64,000 nt of DNA from Cordylochernes scorpioides (GCA_030710605.1 CP092877.1:74510013-74574012); one strand, 5' to 3'; shown: positions 9,201 through 64,000, numbered from the stretch's first letter. The notes: a model not told the origin generated them from the letters alone. Program-made: numbers and translations.

Positions 9201-11720
9201 TCCATGAGTTCATGCTCCTCGAGCTGTTTTATGATGAGCAGCGGCCTCTCCCAAAGGTCCTGTTTAGTGCATCTAATGCAAGCCAAAATGTGATCTGGAG
9301 CTGCAGGTGCCAAGCTACATTTTGGGCAAGTGGGGTAGATTTTGTTATTATTTTCTATCTTCAATGGCTTGAGATGGCCTGTTCTAAATCTTGTTAGTGC
9401 TGTTTGATGCCGTCTATTTCTGATGTTCAGAGCTCCTCCTAATAAATTTTATTTTAAATTTTAATTCCTATCTCCCTAGCTTTCAGGCTTGAAAGCCCTT
9501 GTACAAAGATTACACAGAGTTCTGAACATCAGACAGCATCAAACAACACTAACAAGATTTAGAACAGGCCATCTCAAGCCATTGAAGATAGAAAATAATA
9601 ACAAAATCTACCCCACTTGCCCAAAATGTAGTTTGGTACCTGCAGCTCCAGAACACATTTTGGCTTGCATTAGATGCACTAAACAGGACCTTTGGGAGAG
9701 GCCGATGCTTATCATAAAACAGCTCGAGGAGCATGAACTCATGGAATTCGTGTAATCTTTACACAAGGGGATAAAAAACAACAATATTACACAAATTCCA
9801 TGAGTCCATGCTCTTCAAGCTGAGCTTTGATAGCTAGAGATTTGTGAATTAATTTTTTTTTTACAGAAAGATATCCGTGGAAGTGTGCCTGATGTTTTCA
9901 ACCTTATTGTTTTTTTTTAATCTATTTTTCTCACAATTTATCATTTTATTTTGAAAAAATATATATATTTGGTTTGTTTTTTATATATTACTCTTCCCCT
10001 ATAAAAAATTTGTTGTTGTTCCCCGATGGCCAGCTCAAATCTTTGTACATTATGTAAATAATCTTTTGTTTTCCTCGTTTACTCGCCTTAAGCCAGGCAG
10101 TGCTTTTACCAAATTATGTTTTTATATATTCCTAAAGCTCAATTAAAACAATCTCTTATCTCAAAACTATTTTTAGTATTATACTTTCAAGATCTTTGCC
10201 ACGACTGCAATCACCATAGCATAATCCTCAAAACAATTCTAAAATTCAAGCAGGAAATCTCATTCATCTTTTAATTATAATATACAGTAGAACCTCCCTG
10301 TAAAAGACACCTAATTATAGAGCCAAAGTGTCCTTTGAAGAGAGATGTCCTCTTACCGGAGAGTTGTTAAAAAGTAAAAATAGTAATTTTGTAAATGAAA
10401 ACTGTCCTTTATAGAAAGGTGTCTTCTAGTGGGTTGTCCACTAAAGGAAGGTTCCACTGTATATATGTTATATAAAGGTATTATTTAAAATGTTATATTA
10501 GGGTGTTATTTTATTTAAAATTATATTTCATCGATTCAAATACTCTGTTTAAATCGACCGCCAGAGGTCACGCTTTCTCTATAAATATTCATTGTTATTG
10601 TTCCCCGTTGGTCGGCTCAAACATGTTTGTACATTATGTAAATATAATAATTTGTTTTATTTATTCTTACGCCTTAAGCCAGGCTGTACTTTTTACCAAA
10701 TTATGTTTTTATATATTCCTTTAGCACAATAAAAGCAATTACTGATCAAAACCAATATTTTTATTATTATTCTATCAAGAATTTAACCACGACTGCAATC
10801 ACCATAGCATAATCCTCAAAACAATTCTAAAAAAAATAACAGAAATCTTATCTTTTTTATATAATATAATATACAGTGGACCCTCGGTTTGCGAGCATAA
10901 TCCGTTCCAGAGCCATGCTCGTACTCCAAAACGCTCGTAGTGCGAAACTAATTTCTTATTTTTAATAATTGAAACTCGGGCAATTCTTCTTGCTACGAAC
11001 AATTGCACATTTTCCCACATTTTACATATTTCCCAAATCTGATCTGAAGGGAGGGATCCCAGTGAATTTTCATCCATCACGATTACGGGCAACCATCACG
11101 AGTTGCTCGTAATGCGAAATTTCACTCGTAATCCGAGGTAAAATTAAAAAAAAAATTTTGCTCGTACTGCGAAAAGCTCGTACTCCAAGGTGCTCGTAAA
11201 CCGAGGGTCCACTGTATATACAGTTAAACCTGTCTATAGCACCCCCTCTAAATAGCGCCTCCCTCTCTATAGCACCCTATTTTGGTGAGTCCCAAGAGGG
11301 GGCGCTATAGACAGGTTTAACTGTATTTAACTTTTGTAGTTTTGTTGTGATATAGTTGTGTCAAATATGATACTGTGATATTGAATTTTTTTTTTTTTCA
11401 AAATCTGTTCTACCTTATGGGGTATAAGAGCAGTCAGTGTTTGGAGTTACAAATTTGATTTTTTGATGTTTATTTTTGATATGCATAATACTGTGTAAAA
11501 AAATAATTGTGATATATAATAGATGTTGTTTTTTTTAAATTTTATACAATAAAATGTTTTTTTTTTTGTAAAAATAACTTGTGGTTTTTTTATTTAATGT
11601 CATACACATGGATATCTTAATGGATTATACTTAATTCCTACTTGCCTTTAGGATGATGAGTCAATGATCTATATAGATTTCAGCCATTGTATCTTCCTGA
11701 TCAATTCCATGAGCCATTGA
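18..11720 (+). CDS. Receptor tyrosine kinase, 3' part of gene (4 exons)
   Basis: Joined exons 18-280, 1756-1896, 2984-3095 and 11652-11720 encode the C-terminal half of a tyrosine kinase domain. Visible motifs are the catalytic loop HRDLAARN, the DFG motif (DFGLAR), an activation loop with a YY pair (DSQDYY), IKWMAPD at the APE position, [12 protein letters not shown], and [12 protein letters not shown] at the kinase end. These are hallmarks of single-pass receptor tyrosine kinases; the spacing and LLQGYRM/NC pattern is closest to FGFR, RET and VEGFR types. Such proteins phosphorylate tyrosines on themselves and on signalling partners at the plasma membrane. All junctions keep phase (2, 2, 0). 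Extracellular, transmembrane and N-lobe exons lie left of the window. The subclass cannot be fixed from this fragment. The terminal exon is less certain than the first three. Confidence 0.9.
310..478. mobile_element. MITE family D (cagttaaacctgtctatagcg ends)
   Basis: A palindromic element starts acagttaaacctgtctatag and ends with its inverse, gaggtttaactgtat. The inside is rich in GCGCTATAGA motifs. The CAGTTAAACC-type terminal inverted repeat with flanking TA suits pogo/Tigger-like MITEs (inference). Other copies: 11218-11326, 48035-48182, 50965-51128, 54806-54975. Confidence 0.75.
540..718. mobile_element. MITE family C (cagtagaacctcc ends)
   Basis: About 180 bp, made of paired motifs such as gaggacactc, caaaggacagttttcat, accatttttactatttagca and ggtgttctttacagggagg. 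Best copies start acagtagaacctcc and end with its inverse. No coding capacity. Internal motifs repeat on both arms, so the transcript would fold back. Confidence 0.75.
757..826 (+). pseudogene. tRNA-Gly(GCC)-like sequence
   Basis: The stretch tggttcagtggtagaatgct followed by cgcctgccacgcggg and ttcgattcccggccgatg matches the D arm, the anticodon arm with GCC, and the T arm of tRNA-Gly. A run of 12 T follows. The 5' acceptor strand does not pair with ccgatg, and the T stem has two A/C mismatches, so I read it as a degraded tRNA or tRNA-derived retroposon head. Confidence 0.6.
840..1435. other. Intronic AT-rich sequence, nothing recognised
   Basis: Short open frames only. No splice-consistent exon, RNA gene or family shared with the rest of the window was seen. 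Confidence 0.5.
1460..1500. repeat. CCCGGGCGTTGCCCGGG palindrome
   Basis: A GC-rich hairpin, acccgggcgttgcccgggt, preceded by a doubled gcatttaatcgggtaaa. A nearly identical palindrome occurs at about 40176-40200, so it is the end of a dispersed repeat whose body I do not recognise. Confidence 0.55.
1503..1622. mobile_element. MITE family A, degenerate copy
   Basis: Contains tagattataaacacaaggta, aatccaaataa, gtatgacattttggtaacaa and ctataatcccaattgtacct, all family A landmarks in an eroded order. Confidence 0.55.
1756..1896 (+). CDS. RTK exon: SDVWSFG region
   Basis: Starts after gtgtggtag and ends in phase 2 before gtgagt at 1897. Its first g completes the valine codon of SDVWSFG. It encodes [19 protein letters not shown] and a [13 protein letters not shown] segment, the kinase helices F to G. 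The upstream ag at 1739-1740 gives a less sensible VVCGR insertion before WSFG and was not chosen. Confidence 0.92.
1945..2043. mobile_element. MITE family C, one arm
   Basis: Carries tttttactatttagctgctc, ggtaaaaggacacctctccc and ggtgttgtcctttacagaga, ending gaggttctactgta. Only one half of the palindrome is present. Confidence 0.65.
2098..2440. mobile_element. MITE family G (acactcayggacaaaacttaag), two partial copies
   Basis: Two tandem versions of a segment with acctttta(a/g)catgtata, gggattcagac, aaagatatt, acagtgacctttattgaaga and cacatgagataac. The terminal string cactcatggacaaaacttaa is typical of small Tc1/mariner-like MITEs (inference). Better copies: 28285-28420, 57308-57860, 61993-62195. 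Confidence 0.65.
2497..2860 (-). mobile_element. LINE family H fragment
   Basis: On the minus strand it ends ...gagtgaagataagaaagaag, the family's 3' tail. Internal marks are catcatgactgggtgaagta, ggagcactactcagtggcag, gccatgtgcagc-like text and tcctgtatccctggatcagg. A copy at 52076-52333 still encodes a LINE-type Cys/His C-terminus. About a dozen fragments occur in the window. Confidence 0.65.
2984..3095 (+). CDS. RTK exon: end of the kinase domain
   Basis: Starts after tgtacggtag and ends in phase 0 before gtaaag at 3096. It encodes [20 protein letters not shown] and [13 protein letters not shown], the conserved CW...RP helix at the end of tyrosine kinase domains. Joined to the previous exon, the ct plus g codon gives leucine. 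Confidence 0.93.
3115..3232 (+). mobile_element. LINE family I, 3' tail fragment
   Basis: Shows catgcaccaaacaggaccttt-like text, gagccgct, cttgaggagcatgga, ggaatttgtataatctttac and acaaggg followed by aataagaaataataacaa. This is the eroded last 110 bp of the LINE I family best seen at 9485-9790. Confidence 0.7.
3235..3810. mobile_element. MITE family A, two adjacent copies
   Basis: Two foldback elements (about 3239-3478 and 3495-3808). Each has gataaggcacaatttgga-type ends, ttataaacacaaggtaata, agaccaaatcc and a central ggtaacagc(a/g)ttgttacc hairpin next to ttcagacaaaagtactgaat. The second half repeats the first in reverse complement. No transposase is encoded. Confidence 0.85.
4047..4306. 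mobile_element. Foldback family L (complete)
   Basis: A near-perfect 260-bp palindrome. The left arm attttagacgcgtaatattc returns as gaatattacgtgtctaaaat on the right, and ggtgaaccctcccagcgg returns as ccgctgggagggttcacc. The right arm contains tggcgaaacc and cactgatgagcca. Related copies: 16395-16465, 20932-21066, 42890-43258, 51380-51620, 62745-62975. Confidence 0.85.
4360..4545. mobile_element. Fragments of repeat families J and K
   Basis: gtcaagttgagcttgacttt, followed by tctccaatttgat, is a family J landmark. aaagatagaggttgcttggc, followed by the inverted pair gaagatacttta and aagatttactggccgaagta, is family K. The remnants abut. Confidence 0.55.
4549..4675. mobile_element. MITE family A, internally deleted
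   Basis: Both ends survive (aggcacaatttggattgtag and ggatttggtcttattacctt), but the hairpin centre is gone, leaving a 125-bp foldback. Confidence 0.75.
4715..4885. mobile_element. Repeat family J segment
   Basis: Shares tgatt/caga, ttccatctatg, ccaaataaa and aagagagtgtccttcttcat with 20620-20770 and 34745-34890. Unknown class. It is interrupted by the LINE I fragment at 4885-5118 and resumes at about 5120-5290. Confidence 0.5.
4885..5118 (+). mobile_element. LINE family I, 3' end with C-terminal frame
   Basis: Encodes in one frame the C-terminal zinc-finger-like piece (CPKC...HILAC pattern, partly disrupted at the first Cys) and ends gaattcgtgtaatctttaca followed by ggataagaaacaacaac. The frame ends at the taa after gaattcgtg, as in the 9485 copy. 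Confidence 0.75.
5517..5780. mobile_element. MITE family A
   Basis: A foldback with both arms, ends ggtacaatttcgattataaa and gtcttattaccttgtg, and the inverted centre ggtaacagcgttgttaccat / atggtaacaacgctgttacc. It holds a CTGAAGA...GAAA cassette at 5706-5735. Confidence 0.85.
5937..6215 (-). mobile_element. tRNA-derived SINE-1, degenerate copy
   Basis: Reads the SINE in reverse: a T-run equivalent, tccctagtacac, catgataatcatggtgggta, tgccagagccctctttg and tgcaagaatctcg. The tRNA-like head is too eroded to fold. Confidence 0.7.
6290..7290. repeat. Minisatellite in RTK last intron (ctctaacttgaacat)
   Basis: About 1 kb of imperfect repeats of cctctaacttgaacat, acctttagtacctcaacatt and gcttctcatctcaacc, arranged in roughly 55-60-bp units that group into larger 110-240-bp blocks. 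Blocks at about 6840-7050 nearly copy 6650-6830. It is pyrimidine-rich on the plus strand. Confidence 0.85.
7290..7735. other. Intronic sequence, nothing recognised
   Basis: AT-rich, no conserved frame and no match to other families in the window. Confidence 0.5.
7737..8690. repeat. Tandem amplification of MITE family C
   Basis: Nine or so partial family C units run head to tail, each ending gaggttgttctactgtat-like and restarting aaaactgtcctttgtagaga. Single units are about 90 bp. A larger block carrying ggaagtttggagtgtcctct recurs at about 8300 and 8540, so a 230-240-bp higher-order unit has also duplicated. Confidence 0.8.
8803..9140. mobile_element. MITE family A (full foldback)
   Basis: Full-length palindrome: ttaaacacaaggtaataaga at left, caaattgtgccttatca at right, with inverted agcatgttttaaat / atttaaaacatgct. 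The CTGAAGA-hairpin-GAAA cassette spans 9029-9058. Confidence 0.85.
9150..9432 (-). mobile_element. LINE family I 3' end, minus orientation
   Basis: Reverse copy of the LINE I end: the tail ttgttgttgtttcttatccc faces left and the coding end is at right. The inverse partner at 9485-9790 lies 50 bp away, giving a 280-bp inverted pair. Confidence 0.8.
9485..9790 (+). pseudogene. LINE family I C-terminal reading frame and tail
   Basis: An 88-codon open frame (9489-9755) reads [14 protein letters not shown]-like text, then [17 protein letters not shown], and ends HELMEFV stop. The R-x-GH motif and the C-x2-C...H-x4-C finger are typical of the C-terminal end of LINE reverse transcriptase or RNase H polyproteins. 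The tail ataaaaaacaacaa follows. It is a 5'-truncated retrotransposon, not a host gene. The clade (I, Jockey or other) cannot be told from this piece. Confidence 0.75.
10000..10250. repeat. Diverged repeat, first of a pair
   Basis: Shares ttgttccccg(a/t)tgg, ttgtacattatgtaaata, cgccttaagccaggc, ccaaattatgtttttatata and ccacgactgcaatcaccata with 10592-10830. The two lie in direct orientation on either side of a MITE C. Origin unknown. Confidence 0.65.
10285..10462. mobile_element. MITE family C
   Basis: Near-complete: acagtagaacctccctgtaa at left, ggaaggttccactgtat at right, inserted between the two repeats described at 10000 and 10592. Confidence 0.75.
10592..10830. repeat. Diverged repeat, second of a pair
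   Basis: Partner of 10000-10250, ending at the shared catagcataatcctcaaaac. Differences are scattered substitutions and small indels. Confidence 0.65.
10873..11217. mobile_element. MITE family E (cagtggaccctcggtttgcg)
   Basis: The left end tacagtggaccctcggtttg and the right end aaccgagggtccactgta are inverted. ctcgta(c/g)t repeats fill the body. The CAGT...ACC-type ends suggest a pogo/Tigger-like non-autonomous transposon (inference). Confidence 0.8.
11218..11326. mobile_element. MITE family D
   Basis: tacagttaaacctgtctata at left and ctatagacaggtttaactgt at right, abutting the family E element with shared TA. Confidence 0.75.
11652..11720 (+). CDS. RTK probable terminal exon
   Basis: A strong acceptor, acttgcctttag, is followed in phase 0 by [10 protein letters not shown], then [12 protein letters not shown] and a tga stop. 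A short acidic tail with a YIDF tyrosine motif suits a receptor kinase C-terminus. The stretch from about 11690 onward is also the first monomer of the satellite, so the last residues may have been altered when the repeat arose. No other exon fits between 3096 and 11651. A cDNA would decide it. Confidence 0.5.
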   Translation, partial: DDESMIYIDFSHCIFLINSMSH

Positions 11721-14700
11721 AATGTGCAGCCTTAAAACCGGCGGCCAGATCTTGCAGCCATTGTATCTTCCTGATCAATTCCATGAGCCATTGTAAAGTG
11801 CAGCCTTAAAACCGGCGCCCAGAGATCTTGCAGCCATTGTATCTTCCTGATCAATTCCATGAGCCATCGTAATGTGCAGCCTTAAAACTGGCGACCAGAG
11901 ATCTTGCAGCCATTGTATCTTCCTGATCAATTCCATGAGCCATCGTAATGTGCAACCTTGAAACCGGCGGCCAGATCTTGCAGCCATTGTGTCTTCCTGA
12001 TCAATTCCATGAGCCTTCATAATGTGAAGCCTAAAAACTGGCGGCCAATCTTGCAGCCATTGTGTCTTCCTGATCAATTCCATGAGCCATCGTAATGTGC
12101 AGCCTTAAAACTGGCGACCAGAGATCTTGCAGCCATTGTATCTTCCTGATCAATTCCATGAGCCATCGTAATGTGCAACCTTGAAACCGGCGGCCAGATC
12201 TTGCAGCCATTGTGTCTTCCTGATCAATTCCATGAGCCTTCATAATGTGAAGCCTAAAAACTGGCGGCCAATCTTGCAGCCATTGTGTCTTCCTGATCAA
12301 TTCCATGAGCCATTGTAATGTGCAGCCTTAAAACTGGCGACCAGAGATCTTGCAGCCATTGTATCTTCCTGATCAATTCCATGAGCCATTGTAATGTGCA
12401 GCCTTAAAACTGGCGCCCAGATCTTGCAGCCATTGTATCTTCCTGATCAATTCCATTAGCCATCGTAATGTGCAGCCTTAAAACTGGCGCCCAGAGATCT
12501 TGCAGCCATTGTATCTTCCTGATCAATTCCATTAGCCATCGTAATGTGCAGCCTTAAAACTGGCGACCAGAGATCTTGCAGCCATTGTATCTTCCTGATC
12601 AATTCCATTAGCCATCGTAATGTGCAGCCTTAAAACTGGCGACCAGAGATCTTGCGGCCATTGTGTCTTCCTAATCAATTCCATGAGCCATCGTAATGTG
12701 CAGCCTTAAAACCGGCGGCCAGATCTTGCAGCCATTGTATCTTCCTGATCAATTCCATGAGCCATCGTAATGTGAAGCCTTAAAACCGGCGACCAGATCT
12801 TGCCGCCATTGTGTCTTCCTGATCAATTCCATGAGCCATCGAAATGTGAAGCCTTAAAACCGGCGACCAGATCTTGCAGCCATTGTGTCTTCCTGATCAA
12901 TTCCATGAGCCATCGTAATGTGCAGACTTAAAACTGGCGGCCAGATCTTGCAGCAATTGTATCTTCCTAATCAATTCCATGAGCCATCGTAATGTGCAGA
13001 CTTAAAACTGGCGGCCAGATCTTGCAGCAATTGTATCTTCCTAATCAATTCCATGAGCCATCGTAATGTGCAGACTTAAAACTGGCGGCCAGATCTTGCA
13101 GCCATTGAATCTTCCTGATCAATTCCATGAGCCATCGTAATGTGCAACCTTGAAACCGGCGGCCAGATCTTGCAGCCATTGTGTCTTCCTGATCAATTCC
13201 ATGAGCCTTCATAATGTGAAGCCTAAAAACTGGCGGCCAATCTTGCAGCCATTGTGTCTTCCTGATCAATTCCATGAGCCATTGTAATGTGCAGCCTTAA
13301 AACTGGCGACCAGAGATCTTGCAGCCATTGTATCTTCCTGATCAATTCCATTAGCCATCGTAATGTGCAGCCTTAAAACTGGCGACCAGAGATCTTGCAG
13401 CCATTGTATCTTCCTGATCAATTCCATGAGCCATTTTAATGTGCAGCTTTAAAACCGGCGGCCAGATCTTGCAGCCATTGTGTCTTCCTGATCAATTCCA
13501 TGAGCCTTCATAATGTGAAGCCTAAAAACTGGCGGCCAATCTTGCAGCCATTGTGTCTTCCTGATCAATTCCATGAGCCATTGTAATGTGCAACCTTAAA
13601 ACTGGCGACCAGAGATCTTGCAGCCATTGTATCTTCCTGATCAATTCCATGAGCCATTGTAATGTGCAGCCTTAAAACTGGCGCCCAGATCTTGCAGCCA
13701 TTGTATCTTCCTGATCAATTCCATTAACCATCGTAATGTGCAGCCTTAAAACTGGCGCCCAGAGATCTTGCAGCCATTGTATCTTCCTGATCAATTCCAT
13801 TAGCCATCGTAATGTGCAGCCTTAAAACTGGCGACCAGAGATCTTGCAGCCATTGTATCTTCCTGATCAATTCCATGAGCCATTGTAATGTGCAGCCTTA
13901 AAACCGGCGGCCAGATCTTGCAGCCATTGTATCTTCCTGATCAATTCCATTAGCCATCGTAATGTGCAGCCTTAAAACTGGCGACCAGAGATCTTGCAGC
14001 CATTGTGTCTTCCTAATCAATTCCATGAGCCATCGTAATGTGCAGCCTTAAAACCGGCGGCCAGATCTTGCAGCCATTGTATCTTCCTGATCAATTCCAT
14101 GAGCCATCGTAATGTGAAGCCTTAAAACCGGCGACCAGATCTTGCCGCCATTGTGTCTTCCTGATCAATTCCATGAGCCATCGAAATGTGAAGTCTTAAA
14201 ACCGGCGACCAGATCTTGCAGCCATTGTGTCTTCCTGATCAATTCCATGAGCCATCGTAATGTGCAGACTTAAAACTGGCGGCCAGATCTTGCAGCAATT
14301 GTATCTTCCTGATCAATTCCATGAGCCATCGTAATGTGCAACCTTGAAACCGGCGGACAGATCTTGCAGCCATTGTGTCTTCCTGATCAATTCCATGAGC
14401 CTTCATAATGTGAAGCCTAAAAACTGGCGGCCAATCTTGCAGCCATTGTGTCTTCCTGATCAATTCCATGAGCCATTGTAATGTGCAGCCTTAAAACTGG
14501 CGACCAGAGATCTTGCAGCCATTGTATCTTCCTGATCAATTCCATGAGCCATTGTAATGTGCAGCCTTAAAACTGGCGCCCAGATCTTGCAGCCATTGTA
14601 TCTTCCTGATCAATTCCATTAGCCATCGTAATGTGCAGCCTTAAAACCGGCGCCCAGAGATCTTGCAGCCATTGTATCTTCCTGATCAATTCCATTAGCC

Positions 14701-15877
14701 ATCGTAATGTGCATCCTTAAAACTGGCGACCAGAGATCTTGCAGCCATTGTATCTTCCTGATCAATTCCATGAGCCATTGTAATGTGCAGCCTTAAAATC
14801 GGCGGCCAGATCTTGCAGCCATTGTGTCTTCCTGATCAATTCCATGAGCCTTCATAATGTGAAGCCTAAAAACTGGCGGCATATCTTGCAGCCATTGTGT
14901 CTTCTTGATCAATTCCATGAGCCATTGTAATGTGCAGCCTTAAAACTGGCGACCAGAGATCTTGCAGCCATTGCGTCTTCCTGATCAATTCCATGAGCCA
15001 TTGTAATGTGCAGCCTTGAAACTGGCGCCCAGATCTTGCAGCCATTGTATCTTCCTGGTCAATTCCATTAGCCATCGTAATGTGCAGCCTTAAAACTGGC
15101 GCCCAGAGATCTTGCAGCCATTGTATCTTCCTGATCAATTCCATTAGCCATCGTAATGTGCAGCCTTAAAACTGGCGACCAGAGATCTTGCAGCCATTGT
15201 ATCTTCCTGATCAATTCCATGAGCCATTGTAATGTGCAGCCTTAAAACCGGCGGCCAGATCTTGCAGCCATTGTATCTTCCTGATCAATTCCATTAGCCA
15301 TCGTAATGTGCAGCCTTAAAACTGGCGACCAGAGATCTTGCAGCCATTGTGTCTTCCTAATCAATTCCATGAGCCATCGTAATGTGCAGCCTTAAAACCG
15401 GCGGCCAGATCTTGCAGCCATTGTATCTTCCTGATCAATTCCATGAGCCATCGTAATGTGAAGCCTTAAAACCGGCGACCAGATCTTGCCGCCATTGTGT
15501 CTTCCTGATCAATTCCATGAGCCATCGAAATGTGAAGCCTTAAAACCGGCGACCAGATCTTGCAGCCATTGCGTCTTCCTGATCAATTCCATGAGCCATC
15601 GTAATGTGCAGACTTAAAACTGGCGGCCAGATCTTGCAGCAATTGTATCTTCCTAATCAATTCCATGAGCCATCGTAATGTGCAGACTTAAAACTGGCGG
15701 CCAGATCTTGCAGCAATTGTATCTTCCTAATCAATTCCATGAGCCATTGTAATGTGCAGCCTTAAAACTGGCGGCCATATCTTGCAGCCATTGTATCTTC
15801 CTGATCAATTCCATGAACCATTGTAATGTGCAGCCTTAAAACTGGCGGCCATATCTTGCAGCCATTGTGTATTCCTG
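11690..15877. repeat. 73-76-bp satellite array (about 55 monomers)
   Basis: Monomers follow cagccattgtatcttcctga, tcaattccatgagccatcgt and aatgtgcagccttaaaactg, then ccagagatcttg. Variants differ by presence of 'ag' before atcttg and by catgagccttcataatgtga. That variant recurs at 12014, 13206 and 14400, about 1,193 bp apart, showing a higher-order repeat of roughly 16 monomers. Minus-strand open frames here are repeats, not proteins. The right end is cut by the gap. Confidence 0.95.
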
Positions 15878-15977
15878 NNNNNNNNNNNNNNNNNNNNNNN
15901 NNNNNNNNNNNNNNNNNNNNNNNNNNNNNNNNNNNNNNNNNNNNNNNNNNNNNNNNNNNNNNNNNNNNNNNNNNNNN
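15878..15977. other. Assembly gap (100 N)
   Basis: Exactly 100 N, the usual placeholder for a gap of unknown size. It sits at the broken edge of the satellite and between the RTK end and the first visible NBEAL exon. Confidence 0.99.
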
Positions 15978-16260
15978 CGAGTGATGGTCACTAACAGATA
16001 AAATTGGGTCATATTTGTCTATATAGTTAGACTTTATTTCTTCAAACAAAAGACACTTCGGCCAGTAAATCTTTTTATTATCTCGACGTTTAGACAAAAA
16101 GCTTTTGTCTTCGTCAGGAGCAAACAAAAATTAAAACATTTGGCAAGGCGTTAAAAATCAAAGATTTACTGGCTGAAGTGTCTTTTATTTGAAGAACTAT
16201 GAATGCCGGCCAGACAGTTTCTATCTTTATGACAGTTAGACTTTAGTCGAACTCAATTTA
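15978..16260. mobile_element. Foldback family K
   Basis: Inverted arms ttcaaacaaaagacacttcg / agtgtcttttatttgaagaa surround a centre with agacaaaaagcttttgtctt and cgtcaggagcaaacaaaaat. A related copy is at 32845-33020. Confidence 0.65.
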
Positions 16261-16394
16261 ATGGATGCTCACAATAACAGTGTCCCATTACAACTTTGGC
16301 AGAGGTAATATACTCATGTCCATAGTTCACTAAACACCCCTAAGCTGCCTTCCATAGAAAATACAGGGTATATTCCAAACCAATCCAATACAAT

Positions 16395-16465
16395 AGTAGA
16401 GCGGTCTAGAGATTAATTTGGCGAAACCGCTGAGAGGGTTCACTACTGATGAGCCAAGCTCTCTC
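16395..16465 (+). mobile_element. Foldback family L fragment
   Basis: Only the right-arm motif remains: ttggcgaaaccgctgagagg, then ttcactactgatgagccaag. Confidence 0.6.
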
Positions 16466-16483
16466 CTTCAATAACTCATATCA

Positions 16484-16796
16484 TTTTTTTTTTTTTTTGC
16501 TTATCCCTAGTACACGTGGTACAGGCCATGATAATCATGGTGGGTAGTTAGCGACTGCTTTTACTGTAAGCGCACCACATGTCTACACATGTGAAAAGCA
16601 GTTCGACTTTGCACTTACAAATGCCAGAGCCCCGTTTGGTTACTTGCATTCGCTGGTGGGGTTGGACTTTTGCAAGAATCGGGGGCCATTGGAGCATTTT
16701 TTTTTTTAAACAGAAAAAAGTGCCCAATGCAAGAATCGAACCCGGGTCCTAGTGGTCGAAAACCAAACGGTTTACCCAGCCTTCCACCGACCCCCG
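16484..16796 (-). mobile_element. tRNA-derived SINE-1
   Basis: On the minus strand: ggtcggtggaaggctggg (A-box-like), ggttcgattc (B box, here inside cgaacccgggtc), a body with gcaaaagtccaaccccacca, ttacagtaaaagcagtcgc, and the end gtgtactagggataagcaaa plus poly-A. The order of tRNA-like head, unrelated body and A tail defines a SINE. Confidence 0.88.
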
Positions 16797-16909
16797 GAAA
16801 TCTGAAATTATTGAGGTTGAGCTCTATATATTTACAAAAAAAAAGTATTGCTTTTCTTTACAATTTTAATAGTGATGTTAAATTTTACATTTAAAAAAAG
16901 GCATTTGAA

Positions 16910-17270
16910 TACACTCATGGATAAAACGTAAGGAAGTTGTTGTTGTTTCTAATCCCCTTGTGCAAAGAATAAACAAATTCCATGATTTCATGCTCCTCGA
17001 GCAGACATGAAATGGGATATATAGGGGTGCAGCTTTCATTGATCATGGCACCATGATCCATGCACACTTTGGTGAAAGTCTGACTTTCCCGGATTACATA
17101 AGGAAGTTGTACTTTTTACCATGTATATCGGGATTCAAGTAATAACTCTGAAAGTTATTACAGTGATCTTTATTGAAGACGCGCAAGAACCCCAAAAATG
17201 AACAAATTTGCCTCTGTTTTCTTAAAAAAACCTGTGATATTAAAGATTTTCCACTTACTTAAGTTTTATC
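16910..17270. mobile_element. MITE family G, split by LINE fragment
   Basis: acactcatggataaaacgta starts at 16912 and the element resumes at about 17095 with cataaggaagttgtactttt and gggattcaagtaataactct. The break holds a LINE-related piece, gttgtttctaatccccttgt to tttggtgaaagtctgacttt. Confidence 0.65.
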
Positions 17271-17322
17271 CATGAATGTATTTGTGTAAATTTTATCCTG
17301 TCCATTCATGTATCCTGTTCAG

Positions 17323-64000
<46,678 letters not shown>

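Noticed and set aside
11775-15144. Minus-strand open frames of the MELIRKTQWLQD type
   Set aside because: They are translations of the 73-76-bp satellite and repeat with it; no start context, splice sites or family match.

Overview
This window is AT-rich, repeat-choked animal (metazoan) genomic DNA. It has GT-AG introns, a receptor tyrosine kinase, a BEACH-family gene, tRNA-derived SINEs, LINE tails, many palindromic MITEs and a 100-N scaffold gap at 15878-15977. A lophotrochozoan such as a mollusc is plausible from the repeat style, but the sequence alone does not settle it. Both host genes I can support lie on the plus strand.

Gene 1 (18-11720, 5' end outside the window) is the C-lobe of a receptor tyrosine kinase of the FGFR/RET/VEGFR type. 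It has three exons (18-280, 1756-1896, 2984-3095) whose splice phases agree, then an 8.5-kb repeat-filled intron and a likely terminal exon (11652-11720). The end of that terminal exon is also the first monomer of a 73-76-bp satellite that runs for at least 4.2 kb into the gap.

Gene 2 (17323 to beyond 64000) is a neurobeachin-like (NBEAL) gene. I could chain 28 exons with matching splice phases, about 1,440 codons. They cover the concanavalin-A-like domain, the helical solenoid and the linker up to just before the expected PH-BEACH-WD40 end, which lies past the right edge. The N-terminal exons are not visible and are probably in the gap or misassembled. Introns are either 52-59 nt or 0.6-6.5 kb, and the long ones are packed with repeats.

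Mobile and repeat content: a deleted Ty3/gypsy-type LTR element whose two terminal repeats are inverted yet flanked by a 5-bp target duplication (35578-38178); a tRNA-derived SINE with about 18 copies and a second tRNA-like SINE; tails of three LINE families; a Tc1 transposase remnant; at least ten MITE or foldback families (labelled A, C-G, J-L and others here, my own names); and five large intronic minisatellites. One minisatellite (26727-28012) is built from the real 3' splice site of the next exon. Several unrelated foldback families carry the same CTGANGA-hairpin-GAAA layout, which resembles a hammerhead ribozyme core; I regard this as the most interesting unexplained signal.
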